DNA of 51,870 nucleotides from Thermoanaerobacterales bacterium (lineage in GTDB: Bacteria > Bacillota > Desulfotomaculia > Desulfotomaculales > JASEER01), in NCBI GenBank assembly GCA_030019475.1, contig JASEER010000015.1:1-51870 (forward strand), written 5' to 3'. A program made the position numbers and the translations under genes. The notes under the pieces are model-generated. The model saw nothing but the letters and a program-made list of their open reading frames with translations. It was not told where the DNA came from and did no database searches. Positions 42,260 to 50,212 of this stretch are shown piece after piece. The stretch's first letter is position 1. Each line of letters starts with the position of its first letter.

Positions 42260-43000
42260 TTGCGCGGGTTGATTACAGCCATCCGAACCTTGACGGTCGT
42301 ACCTGTCCCGGGACGCGACGCCTCGCGGCTGGCGGACGCGCTGCCGTACTTTCCTGCGGTCGGGGTCATCCTTGGGGGTCTCGTAACCCTTGGGGGGCAG
42401 GGGTTGCTGGCCGCCGTCCCCGGGTGGACGGCAGGGGCGGCGTCCGTCATGCTGCTGGCGGAAATGCTGCTGACGGGGGCGATCCATACCGACGGCCTGG
42501 GCGACGCCGCCGATTCCCTGGGGGCGGGACGCGACCGGGGGCGGGCCCTGGCCATTATGAAAGATCCCCGGCAGGGCAGTTTCGGCGTCGTAGCCATCGC
42601 CCTCTCGCTGCTGTTTAGATGGGTAGCCTACGCACGCCTTCTGGAAGGGGCCGACGGATGGGGACTCGTTATCGGGGCCTTTGCTGTATCGCGGGCGGGC
42701 ACAGCTCAATTGGCCGCCTTCCAGCCTTACGCCCGAGCGGAGGAGGGAACGGGCCGGCCCTTTGTCGGCGAAGGGCGTATCCTGCCGGTGGCTGCGGGGT
42801 GGCTGATTACTGCGGGAATCGCCGTGTTTATTGCGAAGTGGGCCGGCTTGGTGGCATTGGGCCTCGGTACGGGTTTTGCCTGGGCTTTTGGGTGTTGGTG
42901 CCGGGGGCGTTACGGCGGCGTAACGGGCGATCTGCTGGGGGCACATACGGAAATATCTCTGGTTCTCGCCCTGTTTTTACTGGCTGTCTTGCACCGGTAA
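42260..43000 (+). CDS. cobS: Adenosylcobinamide-GDP ribazoletransferase
   Basis: 246 residues, multi-span. LITAIRTLTVVPVPG at the start, YFPAVGVILGGLVTLGG and AIHTDGLGDAADSLGAGRDR with the metal-binding acidic motif, then RALAIMKDPRQGSFGVVAIA. It joins the ribazole phosphate to adenosylcobinamide-GDP to make cobalamin phosphate. TTG start at 42260, two bases after cobT. Last gene of the cluster. Confidence 0.96.
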   Translation: MRGLITAIRTLTVVPVPGRDASRLADALPYFPAVGVILGGLVTLGGQGLLAAVPGWTAGAASVMLLAEMLLTGAIHTDGLGDAADSLGAGRDRGRALAIMKDPRQGSFGVVAIALSLLFRWVAYARLLEGADGWGLVIGAFAVSRAGTAQLAAFQPYARAEEGTGRPFVGEGRILPVAAGWLITAGIAVFIAKWAGLVALGLGTGFAWAFGCWCRGRYGGVTGDLLGAHTEISLVLALFLLAVLHR

Positions 43001-43040
43001 AGGCCTCGGGCGCGCCGCCTGCCGGCGTACCCGGGGCCTG
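43001..43040 (+). terminator. Hairpin between cobS and pepSY
   Basis: AGGCC and CGGG on the left side (43001-43010) pair with CCCG and GGCCT on the right (43031-43040) around a GC-rich loop. No clean T tail. It sits between convergent genes and may end the cobalamin transcript. Confidence 0.4.
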
Positions 43041-43068
43041 TTCAATTCAGCGTGGTGAACCTCCCGGA

Positions 43069-43605
43069 TTACTCTTCGACCTCTTCCTGGACCCGGTCGT
43101 GGTCCGCACCGTTGTCAGTTTCACTCTCTGCCGCGCCGTCCTCCGCCTGGCCCCCCTCTTCCTCGTCACCGGCGTTCTCCCGGGCCAGGACCTTGCCGTC
43201 TCCGGCGTCGACCTTAACATCCTTTACTCCCTGGGTCGTCTTGACCTCCACGCTGTAGACCAGGTTCCCGTTTTCGTTGTCGAGTTCGGTCTTCAGCGCC
43301 GTTCCCGGCACGGCGGCCAGCGCGGCGGCCTGCGCCTGTGCGGGGCTGATCTTCGCCTTCCCCTGCAGGGCCGCGGCCTCGGCGGCCTCATCCGCGGCGT
43401 CCTTCGCCTGCTCCTCGTTCTTGTCCTGCGGGTCGGCGACCTGGATGCCGGCCCGATAGGACGGTTGCTCCTGCCGCTGTTCCTGGGCGACCGCAGCCGG
43501 GGCGGCCTTTGCCGGCGCGTTCTGCGCCCAGGCGGCGCTCAGCCCGCCCGCGCCGCCGAGCAGGAGCACGCCGGAAGTGACGTAAGCCAGGATTTTCTTA
43601 TTCAT
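43069..43605 (-). CDS. Secreted PepSY-domain protein
   Basis: 178 residues. Signal peptide MNKKILAYVTSGVLLLGGAG ending near AAWA. A low-complexity acidic/Ala-rich stretch follows, then one PepSY unit (KISPAQAQAAALAAVPGTAL, NENGNLVYSVEVKTTQGVKD, DAGDGKVLARE), then a strongly acidic tail (EEEGGQAEDGAAE). PepSY proteins often accompany two-component systems in Firmicutes and may modulate them outside the cell. Divergent from the response regulator, sharing its 250-base control region. The 3' part of the gene recurs as a fragment at 26582-26652. Confidence 0.85.
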   Translation of the reverse strand: MNKKILAYVTSGVLLLGGAGGLSAAWAQNAPAKAAPAAVAQEQRQEQPSYRAGIQVADPQDKNEEQAKDAADEAAEAAALQGKAKISPAQAQAAALAAVPGTALKTELDNENGNLVYSVEVKTTQGVKDVKVDAGDGKVLARENAGDEEEGGQAEDGAAESETDNGADHDRVQEEVEE

Positions 43606-43630
43606 GGTGATCCCCCTTCAAAGTATTATT

Positions 43631-43660
43631 CACTGTTCGTTCCGGCACTGTTCGTTCCGG
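43631..43660. repeat. Perfect 15-bp tandem repeat upstream of pepSY
   Basis: CACTGTTCGTTCCGG occurs twice without gap (43631-43645 and 43646-43660), followed by the partial copy ACTGTCC. It is 25 bases upstream of the pepSY start on the minus strand and could be a recent duplication or a regulator site. Confidence 0.7.
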
Positions 43661-43717
43661 ACTGTCCCATCGCTGTTGGTGTTCCCTCACACCGGTCAAC
43701 CCTCCTTTCCCTGGATT

Positions 43718-43744
43718 CCCTGCCGGTGTTTTTCCTCGGCAGGG
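43718..43744. repeat. Inverted repeat in the pepSY/regulator control region
   Basis: CCCTGCCG (43718-43725) and CGGCAGGG (43737-43744), perfect, with an 11-base loop containing TTTTT. Lies 30 bases before the 11-bp operator array. Confidence 0.55.
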
Positions 43745-43773
43745 ATAATGTAACCCGGGACGATGAGAAGGAC

Positions 43774-43840
43774 ATTAGAAGAGGATTGGAAAAGGATTAG
43801 AATTGACTCTAAGCGTTTTCTAATCTCCAGGGTGTACAAT
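43774..43840 (+). promoter_or_regulatory. OmpR-type operator array and promoter of the response regulator
   Basis: ATTAGAAGAGG, ATTGGAAAAGG and ATTAGAATTGA (43774-43806) are three head-to-tail 11-base units, followed by CTAAGCGTTTTCTAA and a -10 like TACAAT (43835-43840). No good -35, as expected for an activated promoter. Probably bound by the regulator encoded next. An 89-percent copy of this block stands upstream of the cobalamin riboswitch. Confidence 0.55.
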
Positions 43841-43853
43841 CGGTCGGGGTGAA

Positions 43854-44558
43854 GTGACGGTGAACGAGCAAACGGAGACGGCGCGCATCCTGATCGTCGA
43901 GGACGAAGCCAGCCTGGCGCGGGCCCTGCAACTGGAACTCGAACACGAGGGCTACCGGGCGGAGACGGCCGGCAACGGGTACGAGGCCGCGGCCCGGGCG
44001 GCCGAGGGCGGCTGGGACCTGATCCTGTTGGACATCATGCTTCCCGGACTGGATGGCTTCGAGGTCTGCCGGCGGGTGCGGGAGCGCTCCGCCGTGCCGA
44101 TCATTATGCTGACGGCGCGCGACGCCACGGGAGATAAGGTGACCGGCCTGGACGCCGGAGCGGACGACTATGTGCCCAAGCCCTTCGCCATCGAGGAACT
44201 GCTGGCGCGCATCCGGGCCCGCCTGCGCCGCGCGGCGCCCGCGGGCCGGGACGGGGACCGGCTGGTGGTCGGCGATCTCGTGATCCGCCGGGACACCCGG
44301 CAGGTCGAGCGGGCCGGCCGGCCGGTCGCCCTGACGCGGCGGGAGTTCGATCTCCTGGCCTACCTGGCGGAGAACGCCGGGCTGGTCCTGACGAGGGAAA
44401 TGATCCTCAACGGCGTCTGGGGCTACGACTATTACGGGAACACGAATGTCGTGGACGTTTACATCCGCTATTTGCGGGCGAAGGTCGACGAACCCTTCGC
44501 GACACGTCTCATTCATACGGTGCGCGGCATCGGCTACACCCTGCGGGAGGAGGGCTGA
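43854..44558 (+). CDS. OmpR/PhoB-family response regulator
   Basis: 234 residues. Receiver domain about 12-125 with acidic pocket VEDEAS, phosphorylation Asp near 60 in LILLDIMLPGLDGFEV, MLTARDATGDK and conserved Lys in YVPKPFAIEEL. Winged-helix DNA-binding domain about 140-232: VALTRREFDLLAYLAENAG, LNGVWGYDYYGNTNVVDVYI and IHTVRGIGYTLR. GTG 43854 or 43860. Followed by its kinase after 4 bases. Confidence 0.94.
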   Translation: MTVNEQTETARILIVEDEASLARALQLELEHEGYRAETAGNGYEAAARAAEGGWDLILLDIMLPGLDGFEVCRRVRERSAVPIIMLTARDATGDKVTGLDAGADDYVPKPFAIEELLARIRARLRRAAPAGRDGDRLVVGDLVIRRDTRQVERAGRPVALTRREFDLLAYLAENAGLVLTREMILNGVWGYDYYGNTNVVDVYIRYLRAKVDEPFATRLIHTVRGIGYTLREEG

Positions 44559-44562
44559 AGGG

Positions 44563-45975
44563 GTGCGCTCGCTTTCATGGCGCCTGACACTCTGGTACGC
44601 CGCGGTCCTGCTGACCGTCCTGTCCATCTGCGGGGCGGTGGCCTTTTGGGGGGTGCGCTATATCCTTTTCACCGGGGCGGCGCGCGAGGCGGAGGCGGCG
44701 GTGGCCACCATCCAGCGCCTGACGGGAGGGGGTAACGAGCAGGGTGACTACAATCATATGGATCTGGATGATCCCGAGTTCGCGACCGTTCTGGGAAGTA
44801 ACCTGTTGTGGGTACAGATCACGACGCCCGACGGCCGGGTGTTGAACCGCTCCCACGCGCTGCAGGGTGATGTGCGGGCCCCGGCCTACCTCGGCCCGGC
44901 CGTACAGGGGCGTCTGGGGGATCAGGACGTGATCCTGGTCGGCGGGCAGCTCGCCGACGGGGTGCGCCTGCAGGTGATCCGCCCCCTGGAGCGGGAGGAG
45001 AAGTTTCTCGCCACCCTGACCAGGGTTTTCATCCTGGTGGCGCTGGCCGGCCTGGTGCCGGCCGTCGTCGGCGGGCGGGCCATCGCCCGCGCCGCGCTGC
45101 GGCCGGTCGAGACCCTGACCCGTACGGCACGGGACATCACGGCCAGCGACCTGAGCCGGCGCATCCCCCTGCGCGGACCGCGCGACGAGCTTTACGTCCT
45201 GGGGGAGGCCGTCAATGCGATGCTCGGACGCCTGGAGGACGGCTTTTCCCGCCAGCGGGAGTTTGTCGCCGCGGCTTCGCACGACCTGCGCACCCCGCTG
45301 ACCGTGGTCCGCAGCTACGCCGACCTCCTGGCCCGCTGGGGCGGGAACGACCCCCGGGTCGTCGCGGAGTCGTCCCGGGCCATCGGCCGGGCGGCGCAGA
45401 CCATGGAACGGCTGGTCAACGATCTGCTGCTCCTCGCCCGCGTCGACGCGCGGCCGCCGCTTAAGACCGCGCCCCTGGCACTGGACGAACTGGCGCTGGA
45501 GACGGTGCAGGAGGCCGGGGCCGTGGCCCCGGGGGTGGCCGTGGAGCTGGGAGCGGTGACCCCGGTCACGGTGACGGCCGACGAGGCCTGCCTGCGCCGG
45601 GCCGTATGGGCCCTGGTGGACAATGCTATCAAGTACGGCGGGGGGCGGGTGACGGTCTCCGTGGCCCGCGACGGCGGGGAGGCCGTTCTGGCCGTGGCCG
45701 ACAACGGCCCCGGCATCGACGCCGCGGACCTGCCCCGCATCTTCGAGCGCTTCTACCGCGCCGACCGCGCCCGCGGCCGGGAGGGCGGCTTCGGACTCGG
45801 CCTCTCCCTGGCCCGGGGCATCGTCGAGGCGCACGGGGGACGGCTGGAGGCGGAGAGCGCGCCCGGCCGGGGCAGCCGGTTCACAATCCGGCTCCCCGCG
45901 GCCCTCGTGTCCGCCTCCCGTCCGGGCGAAGAAACGGGGACCGCTCATCACGGGGGGCCGAGGCAACGTCTGTAG
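44563..45975 (+). CDS. Membrane histidine kinase
   Basis: 470 residues. Two spans (about 9-36 and 146-168) enclose an extracellular sensor of about 110 residues. HAMP follows (ARAALRPVETLTRTARDITA), then HisKA with the phospho-acceptor His240 in AAASHDLRTPLTVVRSYADL, then the ATPase domain with N box LVDNAIKYGGG, G1 VADNGPGIDA, F box IFERFYRAD and G2 GGFGLGLSLARGI. The open frame begins upstream, but GTG 44563 follows GGAGGAGGG. The signal is unknown; the divergent PepSY protein is a candidate partner. Confidence 0.93.
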   Translation: MRSLSWRLTLWYAAVLLTVLSICGAVAFWGVRYILFTGAAREAEAAVATIQRLTGGGNEQGDYNHMDLDDPEFATVLGSNLLWVQITTPDGRVLNRSHALQGDVRAPAYLGPAVQGRLGDQDVILVGGQLADGVRLQVIRPLEREEKFLATLTRVFILVALAGLVPAVVGGRAIARAALRPVETLTRTARDITASDLSRRIPLRGPRDELYVLGEAVNAMLGRLEDGFSRQREFVAAASHDLRTPLTVVRSYADLLARWGGNDPRVVAESSRAIGRAAQTMERLVNDLLLLARVDARPPLKTAPLALDELALETVQEAGAVAPGVAVELGAVTPVTVTADEACLRRAVWALVDNAIKYGGGRVTVSVARDGGEAVLAVADNGPGIDAADLPRIFERFYRADRARGREGGFGLGLSLARGIVEAHGGRLEAESAPGRGSRFTIRLPAALVSASRPGEETGTAHHGGPRQRL

Positions 45976-46012
45976 CTCTTTGATGCCCTGTTGTTGTCCC
46001 GGGCAATTATGA

Positions 46013-46037
46013 GGGCCTTGCCGCTGCGGCAAGGCCC
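46013..46037. terminator. Strong hairpin between convergent genes
   Basis: GGGCCTTGCCG (46013-46023) pairs perfectly with CGGCAAGGCCC (46027-46037), three-base loop CTG. No T tail on either strand. It stands between the histidine kinase end and the small membrane protein end and may act on both transcripts. Confidence 0.5.
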
Positions 46038-46064
46038 CTGGCCGGTCAACTATACGGTCTGCGG

Positions 46065-46274
46065 CTACACGCCTTCGCTGGTGGACTTGTCGTTTCTGAC
46101 ACAAAACTCGTCAACAAAGCTGGGAACGAGGTAGATCAGGGCCGCCAGCCCCAGGCCGGCCATATAGGCCGAAAAGGTGGTCCCATGGATCCCCGCCACG
46201 GTCTCCATCCCGTAGGCGAAAAACGAGTAGACAATGAGTGCCGATCCAACAACCAGGGATAGGAACGTCCGCAT
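46065..46274 (-). CDS. Small two-span membrane protein
   Basis: 69 residues from ATG 46274, behind GAAGGGAGGG. Two hydrophobic segments: TFLSLVVGSALIVYSFFAYG and FSAYMAGLGLAALIYLVPSF, then a charged end with one Cys (DEFCVRNDKSTSEGV). No family recognised. Monocistronic, convergent with the kinase gene. Confidence 0.6.
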   Translation of the reverse strand: MRTFLSLVVGSALIVYSFFAYGMETVAGIHGTTFSAYMAGLGLAALIYLVPSFVDEFCVRNDKSTSEGV

Positions 46275-46597
46275 AACCTGAGCCCTCCCTTCGATTATTG
46301 AAACCAACCTCATGTTTGACGATAGCCCCCGCCGGTGATGGGGTCAAGTTGCAAAAGACTTTCGAAAAAGGGCTTTAGGACAGGTTGAAGACCTTAGACC
46401 GCCCCGCAGCGGACCGCAAGGCCTGTAAAAGGAAATCACCATGGTTTCGCCCTTTCATAAGGCAAGATAACACCGGCACGCCGGCCCGATCAGGGCAACG
46501 GCCGGAACCCGACCGCCAGAGGACCACGCGGACCAACCAGGTATTCGAGCGCCCGGAGGAGAATAGACCTGGGGTTAAGGTAAGGGAGGCGCGGAAC
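46275..46597. other. Intergenic region with no clear feature
   Basis: About 320 bases between the divergent small membrane gene and the MBL-fold gene. The MBL reading frame is open through 46385-46597 but its translation is rich in Arg/Pro/Thr with no family likeness and no good ribosome site, so I do not count it. No clear promoter or RNA element was seen. Confidence 0.5.
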
Positions 46598-47449
46598 TTG
46601 ATTACGTCGATGAAGGTCACGATGGTCTGTGAGAACACGGTGGGCACGCCGGCCGGCCTCACCGGGGAGTGGGGGCTGGGTATGCTGGTGGAGATCCCGG
46701 GGCTCACGGTCCTTTTCGACACCGGCGCCCAGGGCGCCCTGGTCCCCAACGCGCGCACGCTGGGCATCGATCTGGACAGAGTCGACGTGGTGGTCCTGAG
46801 CCACGGCCACTACGACCATACCGGCGGCCTGCCCGCCTTCCTGCGGTACCGCCGCCGGCGGCTGCCCGTCGTCGCCCACCCGGACGTATTTACCCCGAGG
46901 TTCATCCGCGAAGACGGCGGGTTGCGGCACATCGGGGTGCCCTTCCGGCGCGTGGAGCTGGAGAGCCTCGGCGCGGACTTCCAGCTCGGGGCCGGCCCGC
47001 GCGAACTGGCGCCGGGCCTGTTCGCCGGCGGGGAGGTGCCGCGCCGCCTGAGCTTTGAGAAGGGCGACCGGCGCCTGGTGCTGCTGGACGGGGAACGGGA
47101 GAAGCCCGATCCCCTGCGCGACGACCTTTCCCTTTACGCCGTAACCCCCCGGGGGCTGGTGATCATCCTCGGCTGCGCCCATGCCGGAGTGGCCAACATT
47201 GTCACGCACGCCCGGGAGGTTACGGGCGTGGAAAGGGTGCACGCCATTATCGGCGGGACCCACCTGGGGGCGGTGGACCCGGCACAGCAGGAAGCCACCG
47301 TGGACTACCTGCGGGCGCTGGACGTCGAACTGTTGGCCGCCAACCACTGCACGGGGCTCCCCATGGCCGCCGCCCTGGCGCGCGTTTTCCGGGAGCGTTT
47401 CCGCTTCGCCCCGGCGGGGAGCAGGTTCGTTCTGCCTTTTGGGTACTAG
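46598..47449 (+). CDS. MBL-fold metallohydrolase, dihydropterin-ribofuranosylaminobenzene synthase-like
   Basis: 283 residues. Metal motif LSHGHYDHTGGLPAFLR (HxHxDH), then GLVIILGCAHAGVANIVTHA, IIGGTHLGAV and a late His in AANHCTGLP. This is the archaeal-type family annotated as 7,8-dihydropterin-6-yl-methyl-4-(beta-D-ribofuranosyl)aminobenzene phosphate synthase, common in anaerobes; true substrates in bacteria are unknown. TTG 46598 chosen since AAGGGAGG lies at 46582-46589; ATG 46610 is the alternative. Ends at a strong convergent hairpin. Confidence 0.85.
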   Translation: MITSMKVTMVCENTVGTPAGLTGEWGLGMLVEIPGLTVLFDTGAQGALVPNARTLGIDLDRVDVVVLSHGHYDHTGGLPAFLRYRRRRLPVVAHPDVFTPRFIREDGGLRHIGVPFRRVELESLGADFQLGAGPRELAPGLFAGGEVPRRLSFEKGDRRLVLLDGEREKPDPLRDDLSLYAVTPRGLVIILGCAHAGVANIVTHAREVTGVERVHAIIGGTHLGAVDPAQQEATVDYLRALDVELLAANHCTGLPMAAALARVFRERFRFAPAGSRFVLPFGY

Positions 47450-47455
47450 AAAATA

Positions 47456-47479
47456 GGGCCCCGGGAGACCCCGGGGCCC
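47456..47479. terminator. Bidirectional hairpin between MBL and SLH genes
   Basis: GGGCCCCGGG (47456-47465) pairs with CCCGGGGCCC (47470-47479), loop AGAC. On the minus strand it is followed by TATTTTCT, a weak T tail. Located between two convergent genes. Confidence 0.6.
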
Positions 47480-47502
47480 GTGGCGGTCGCCTCGGTGCCG
47501 GC

Positions 47503-49731
47503 CTACCTGGCGGTCAGGGCGCGGACGAGCATAGATGCCGCCTCGCCCCTGGTGACCGTGCCCTCGGGGCCGAACCGGCCGCCGGCCTGCAGGGTCAGGT
47601 AGCCCATGGCCAGGGCGGCGGCGACGTAGCCGCGGTCGGCCTGGGAGACGGCCGCCGCGTCGCCCGCCTTAAGGTTGAAGATCTCGCCGTGGCGCGCCAG
47701 CGGCCCGAAGCCCTGGCTGTTGACCAGCCAGCGCGCCGCCTGCAGCCTGGTTACCGGGGAAGCCGCCTTGATATCCTCGCCGGCGGCGATAATCCCCAGG
47801 GCGCGGGCCCGTTCGATAAGCTGCTTGTCGTCCTCTTTGGCCAGGGGCCGGTACCCGTCCCGGTCGGCGGAGGCGACCAGCCACGCCAGCAGTTCGCCGC
47901 CCGTGACCCGGTCGTTGGGCCGAAACCGCCCGTCCTCGGCCGAAACAATGCCCTGGTCGGCCAGGAGCTGGATGTCCCTGGCGGCCGGGTGGCCGGCGAT
48001 GTCCGTAAACTCGGCCTTGCGGCCGGCGACCGGCTTCCCTTCACTGTCCAGTTCCTGGCCGGTCCTGGCGTCCAGGACTCCCATCGGCCAGCCGGTGGGG
48101 TGGTAGACCAGGAAGTACTTGGGCCGGTCGGGGCCGTCGGGGTAGCGCTCGAAGGCCCGTGCGTACTCGAGCAGCAGCGGATGCTTCTCCAGGTAGAGGG
48201 CAGCCGCCTTGGCCTTGTCGATGAGACCGGCGGGCGCCGGGAAGGATGTGTCCCACCACCCCATGTTGTAGTTGGTGACCTCCCCGGTGGTGGAATTGAC
48301 GGTCACGTTAAAGCCGTTGGCGGGGTACACGACGCCGTTCACCAGGCGGGCGTACTCCAGCGAATAGGCGCGGGGACTCTCGTCGCCGAACTTGGCCCAG
48401 GGGCCGATATCCTTATTGCAGCGGCGGAACGTAACCTGCCCGGCGCGTTCCGGCTGTTGTTGCTTGATGAACTCCTCCGCGAGCTTCCGCGCCTGGTCCT
48501 CGCTGACCTTTACTTCGGGCTTCTTCAGGTAGTCCTCGGGATCCAGGTTTTCATAGGTGGAAAAGCCCAGCAGTTCGCCGGTGGCGGCGTCGACCCGGAT
48601 CTCGACCGTGCGCTTCTTTTCCTTGTTACTGTAGCTGAAGTTCCAGGCCTTGGCCCCCGGCACCTCCCAGTTCTGCCACAGGCGCTTGCCCGTGAGCTGC
48701 ATTCCGTCCGGCAACGGGTAGGCCGCCTCGGCCTTCGCCTGCGCCTGCTCGGCGGTCAGGAGCCGCCCCAGCTTTTCCACCGCCGCCTGCTCGGCATCCG
48801 AGAGGGGCTCCTCCTTCTTGGCGCGGGAGTACATCGGTTCCCCGCCGCCCCCGCCGTAGCCGCCGATGTCTAAATGGTACGGCCCTTCCCGGGGGTCCTG
48901 CACTTTGCCGGTGAGGGCGTCCAGGATGAAGTTCCCGTCCTTTACCTGGTAGACCAGCTTGGGACGCTCTCCCGTATCCCGGTCGCGCGGGCCGTAGTAG
49001 GCGTAGGCCAGCTCCAGGCCCTGGCCGGTGAAGATCGCCGCCGCGCGGTCGGCCGAGATGCGGCCCGAGGGATCGGGCACGTCCAGCTTGTCTTCCCAGT
49101 TGACGTTGAAGTGCTGCATCTCGCCGGTTTCGGCGTTGACTACCACCCGGATTTCGTTGCCGGTGACCGGGATGCCTTTTACCGTCCGCGCGAAGGTGAA
49201 GTTGTAGACCACCGGGTAAGTGCGGTCCTTCAGCGGGAAGATAATGGGTTCCTCAAAGGGCCTTTCCGGCACCAGCTTGCACTGGGCGAACTTCTCGGGG
49301 AGTAGCCCGCGGGCCACCTTCTCGGCGACGGCCTGTGCCTGGGCCCTGGTATAGGCCGGCATTCCGCTGTAGCGCCCGGACGGCGAGCCCTGCCATATGT
49401 TCAGGTGAATGATCTCGCCGGTGTCGGCGCTGATCGTCACGTTGCACGATCCGCCCGGCTCTCCTTTTTTGCTCCAGCGCAGCTCCCATACCCCGCGGCC
49501 TTCGTACTCATTGTAATCGGAGTTGAACTCGTCGAACCTGCCGACGTCGGGGTAGGCCTCCTTGGCGATCCGGATGGCCTGTTCCAGCGTGACCTTGTTC
49601 TGCGCCGCGGCCGACGCGGCAACGGCCGGCGCCGGACCCGCGGCGAGCGCCGGTGCCGGGAGCGCCCCGGGCAGGAGCAGGCTGGCGGCGGTCACGGCCA
49701 CGACCAGCCGCCGGCGGCACCCTTTAAGCAA
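47503..49731 (-). CDS. Secreted YcdB/PepSY-repeat protein with SLH domains
   Basis: 742 residues. Signal peptide RLVVAVTAASLLLPGALPAP with likely cleavage after ALA. The body (about 45-530) repeats a YcdB/PepSY-like unit: VTLEQAIRIAKEAYPDVGRF, VTISADTGEIIHLNIW, VVNAETGEMQHFNV, VRVDAATGELLGFSTY-type strands, NVTVNSTTGEVTNYNM. The end carries SLH modules (FTDIAGHPAARDIQLLADQG, RFRPNDRVTGGEL, TVTRGEAASMLVRAL), which anchor proteins to cell-wall polymers. Function unknown; surface location is well supported. Confidence 0.85.
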   Translation of the reverse strand: MLKGCRRRLVVAVTAASLLLPGALPAPALAAGPAPAVAASAAAQNKVTLEQAIRIAKEAYPDVGRFDEFNSDYNEYEGRGVWELRWSKKGEPGGSCNVTISADTGEIIHLNIWQGSPSGRYSGMPAYTRAQAQAVAEKVARGLLPEKFAQCKLVPERPFEEPIIFPLKDRTYPVVYNFTFARTVKGIPVTGNEIRVVVNAETGEMQHFNVNWEDKLDVPDPSGRISADRAAAIFTGQGLELAYAYYGPRDRDTGERPKLVYQVKDGNFILDALTGKVQDPREGPYHLDIGGYGGGGGEPMYSRAKKEEPLSDAEQAAVEKLGRLLTAEQAQAKAEAAYPLPDGMQLTGKRLWQNWEVPGAKAWNFSYSNKEKKRTVEIRVDAATGELLGFSTYENLDPEDYLKKPEVKVSEDQARKLAEEFIKQQQPERAGQVTFRRCNKDIGPWAKFGDESPRAYSLEYARLVNGVVYPANGFNVTVNSTTGEVTNYNMGWWDTSFPAPAGLIDKAKAAALYLEKHPLLLEYARAFERYPDGPDRPKYFLVYHPTGWPMGVLDARTGQELDSEGKPVAGRKAEFTDIAGHPAARDIQLLADQGIVSAEDGRFRPNDRVTGGELLAWLVASADRDGYRPLAKEDDKQLIERARALGIIAAGEDIKAASPVTRLQAARWLVNSQGFGPLARHGEIFNLKAGDAAAVSQADRGYVAAALAMGYLTLQAGGRFGPEGTVTRGEAASMLVRALTAR

Positions 49732-49812
49732 AGCTATCCCCTCCCTGTCAAATTTTTCATCGCATATATTTAAGGCCGTTCACCGCCGAAAAATGACAGG
49801 TGCCGGCCAAAT

Positions 49813-49842
49813 GATAAAGGCCCCCGGGCGGACCCGGAGGCC
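49813..49842 (-). terminator. Terminator of the small membrane gene
   Basis: On the minus strand GGCCTCCGGG (49833-49842) pairs with CCCGGGGGCC (49819-49828), loop TCCG, followed by TTTAT. Fits the end of the gene at 49871-50077. Confidence 0.65.
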
Positions 49843-49870
49843 GGTCGCGGATTAGTCCGTGGGCCGTGCT

Positions 49871-50077
49871 TCAGTCGTAGCAGCCCTTGCGCAGTACCTT
49901 GTACATGACATAGACCGAGGCGAGCCAGAGGAATGCCAGCCCCACGAGGGCGATCGCGGCGGCGACGGGCTGGGCGGCCGCTGCGGCGGCGATCAGGGCC
50001 GCGCCGTAACTGGTGAAGAGGACGGCGTTGACAATAACGGCGACCACGGCGAGGAGGGCCAGGACGCACTTGTTCAC
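49871..50077 (-). CDS. Small two-span membrane protein
   Basis: 68 residues from GTG 50077, behind AAAGGGGGGAGC. Hydrophobic segments CVLALLAVVAVIVNAVLF and AAIALVGLAFLWLASVYVMY, with a very Ala-rich link, and a charged tail KVLRKGCYD. The much longer open frame up to 51469 is antisense to the HD protein and not counted. No family recognised. Confidence 0.65.
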   Translation of the reverse strand: MNKCVLALLAVVAVIVNAVLFTSYGAALIAAAAAAQPVAAAIALVGLAFLWLASVYVMYKVLRKGCYD

Positions 50078-50212
50078 GTTGCTCCCCCCTTTCCTTTGGG
50101 TTCGGAGGGCCCTCTCCATAGCATATGCCGCACCGATGCCAGGAGTTACCACCAGGGAGGAACCGGGGGCCGGAGGGCGAATAGGGACCGGGAAAGCTGT
50201 GGCGCGACGGGG

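Noticed and set aside
44575-46104. 509-codon minus-strand frame opposite the histidine kinase
   Set aside because: Antisense to a complete kinase; Gln/Arg/His/Gly-rich translation with no recognisable domain.
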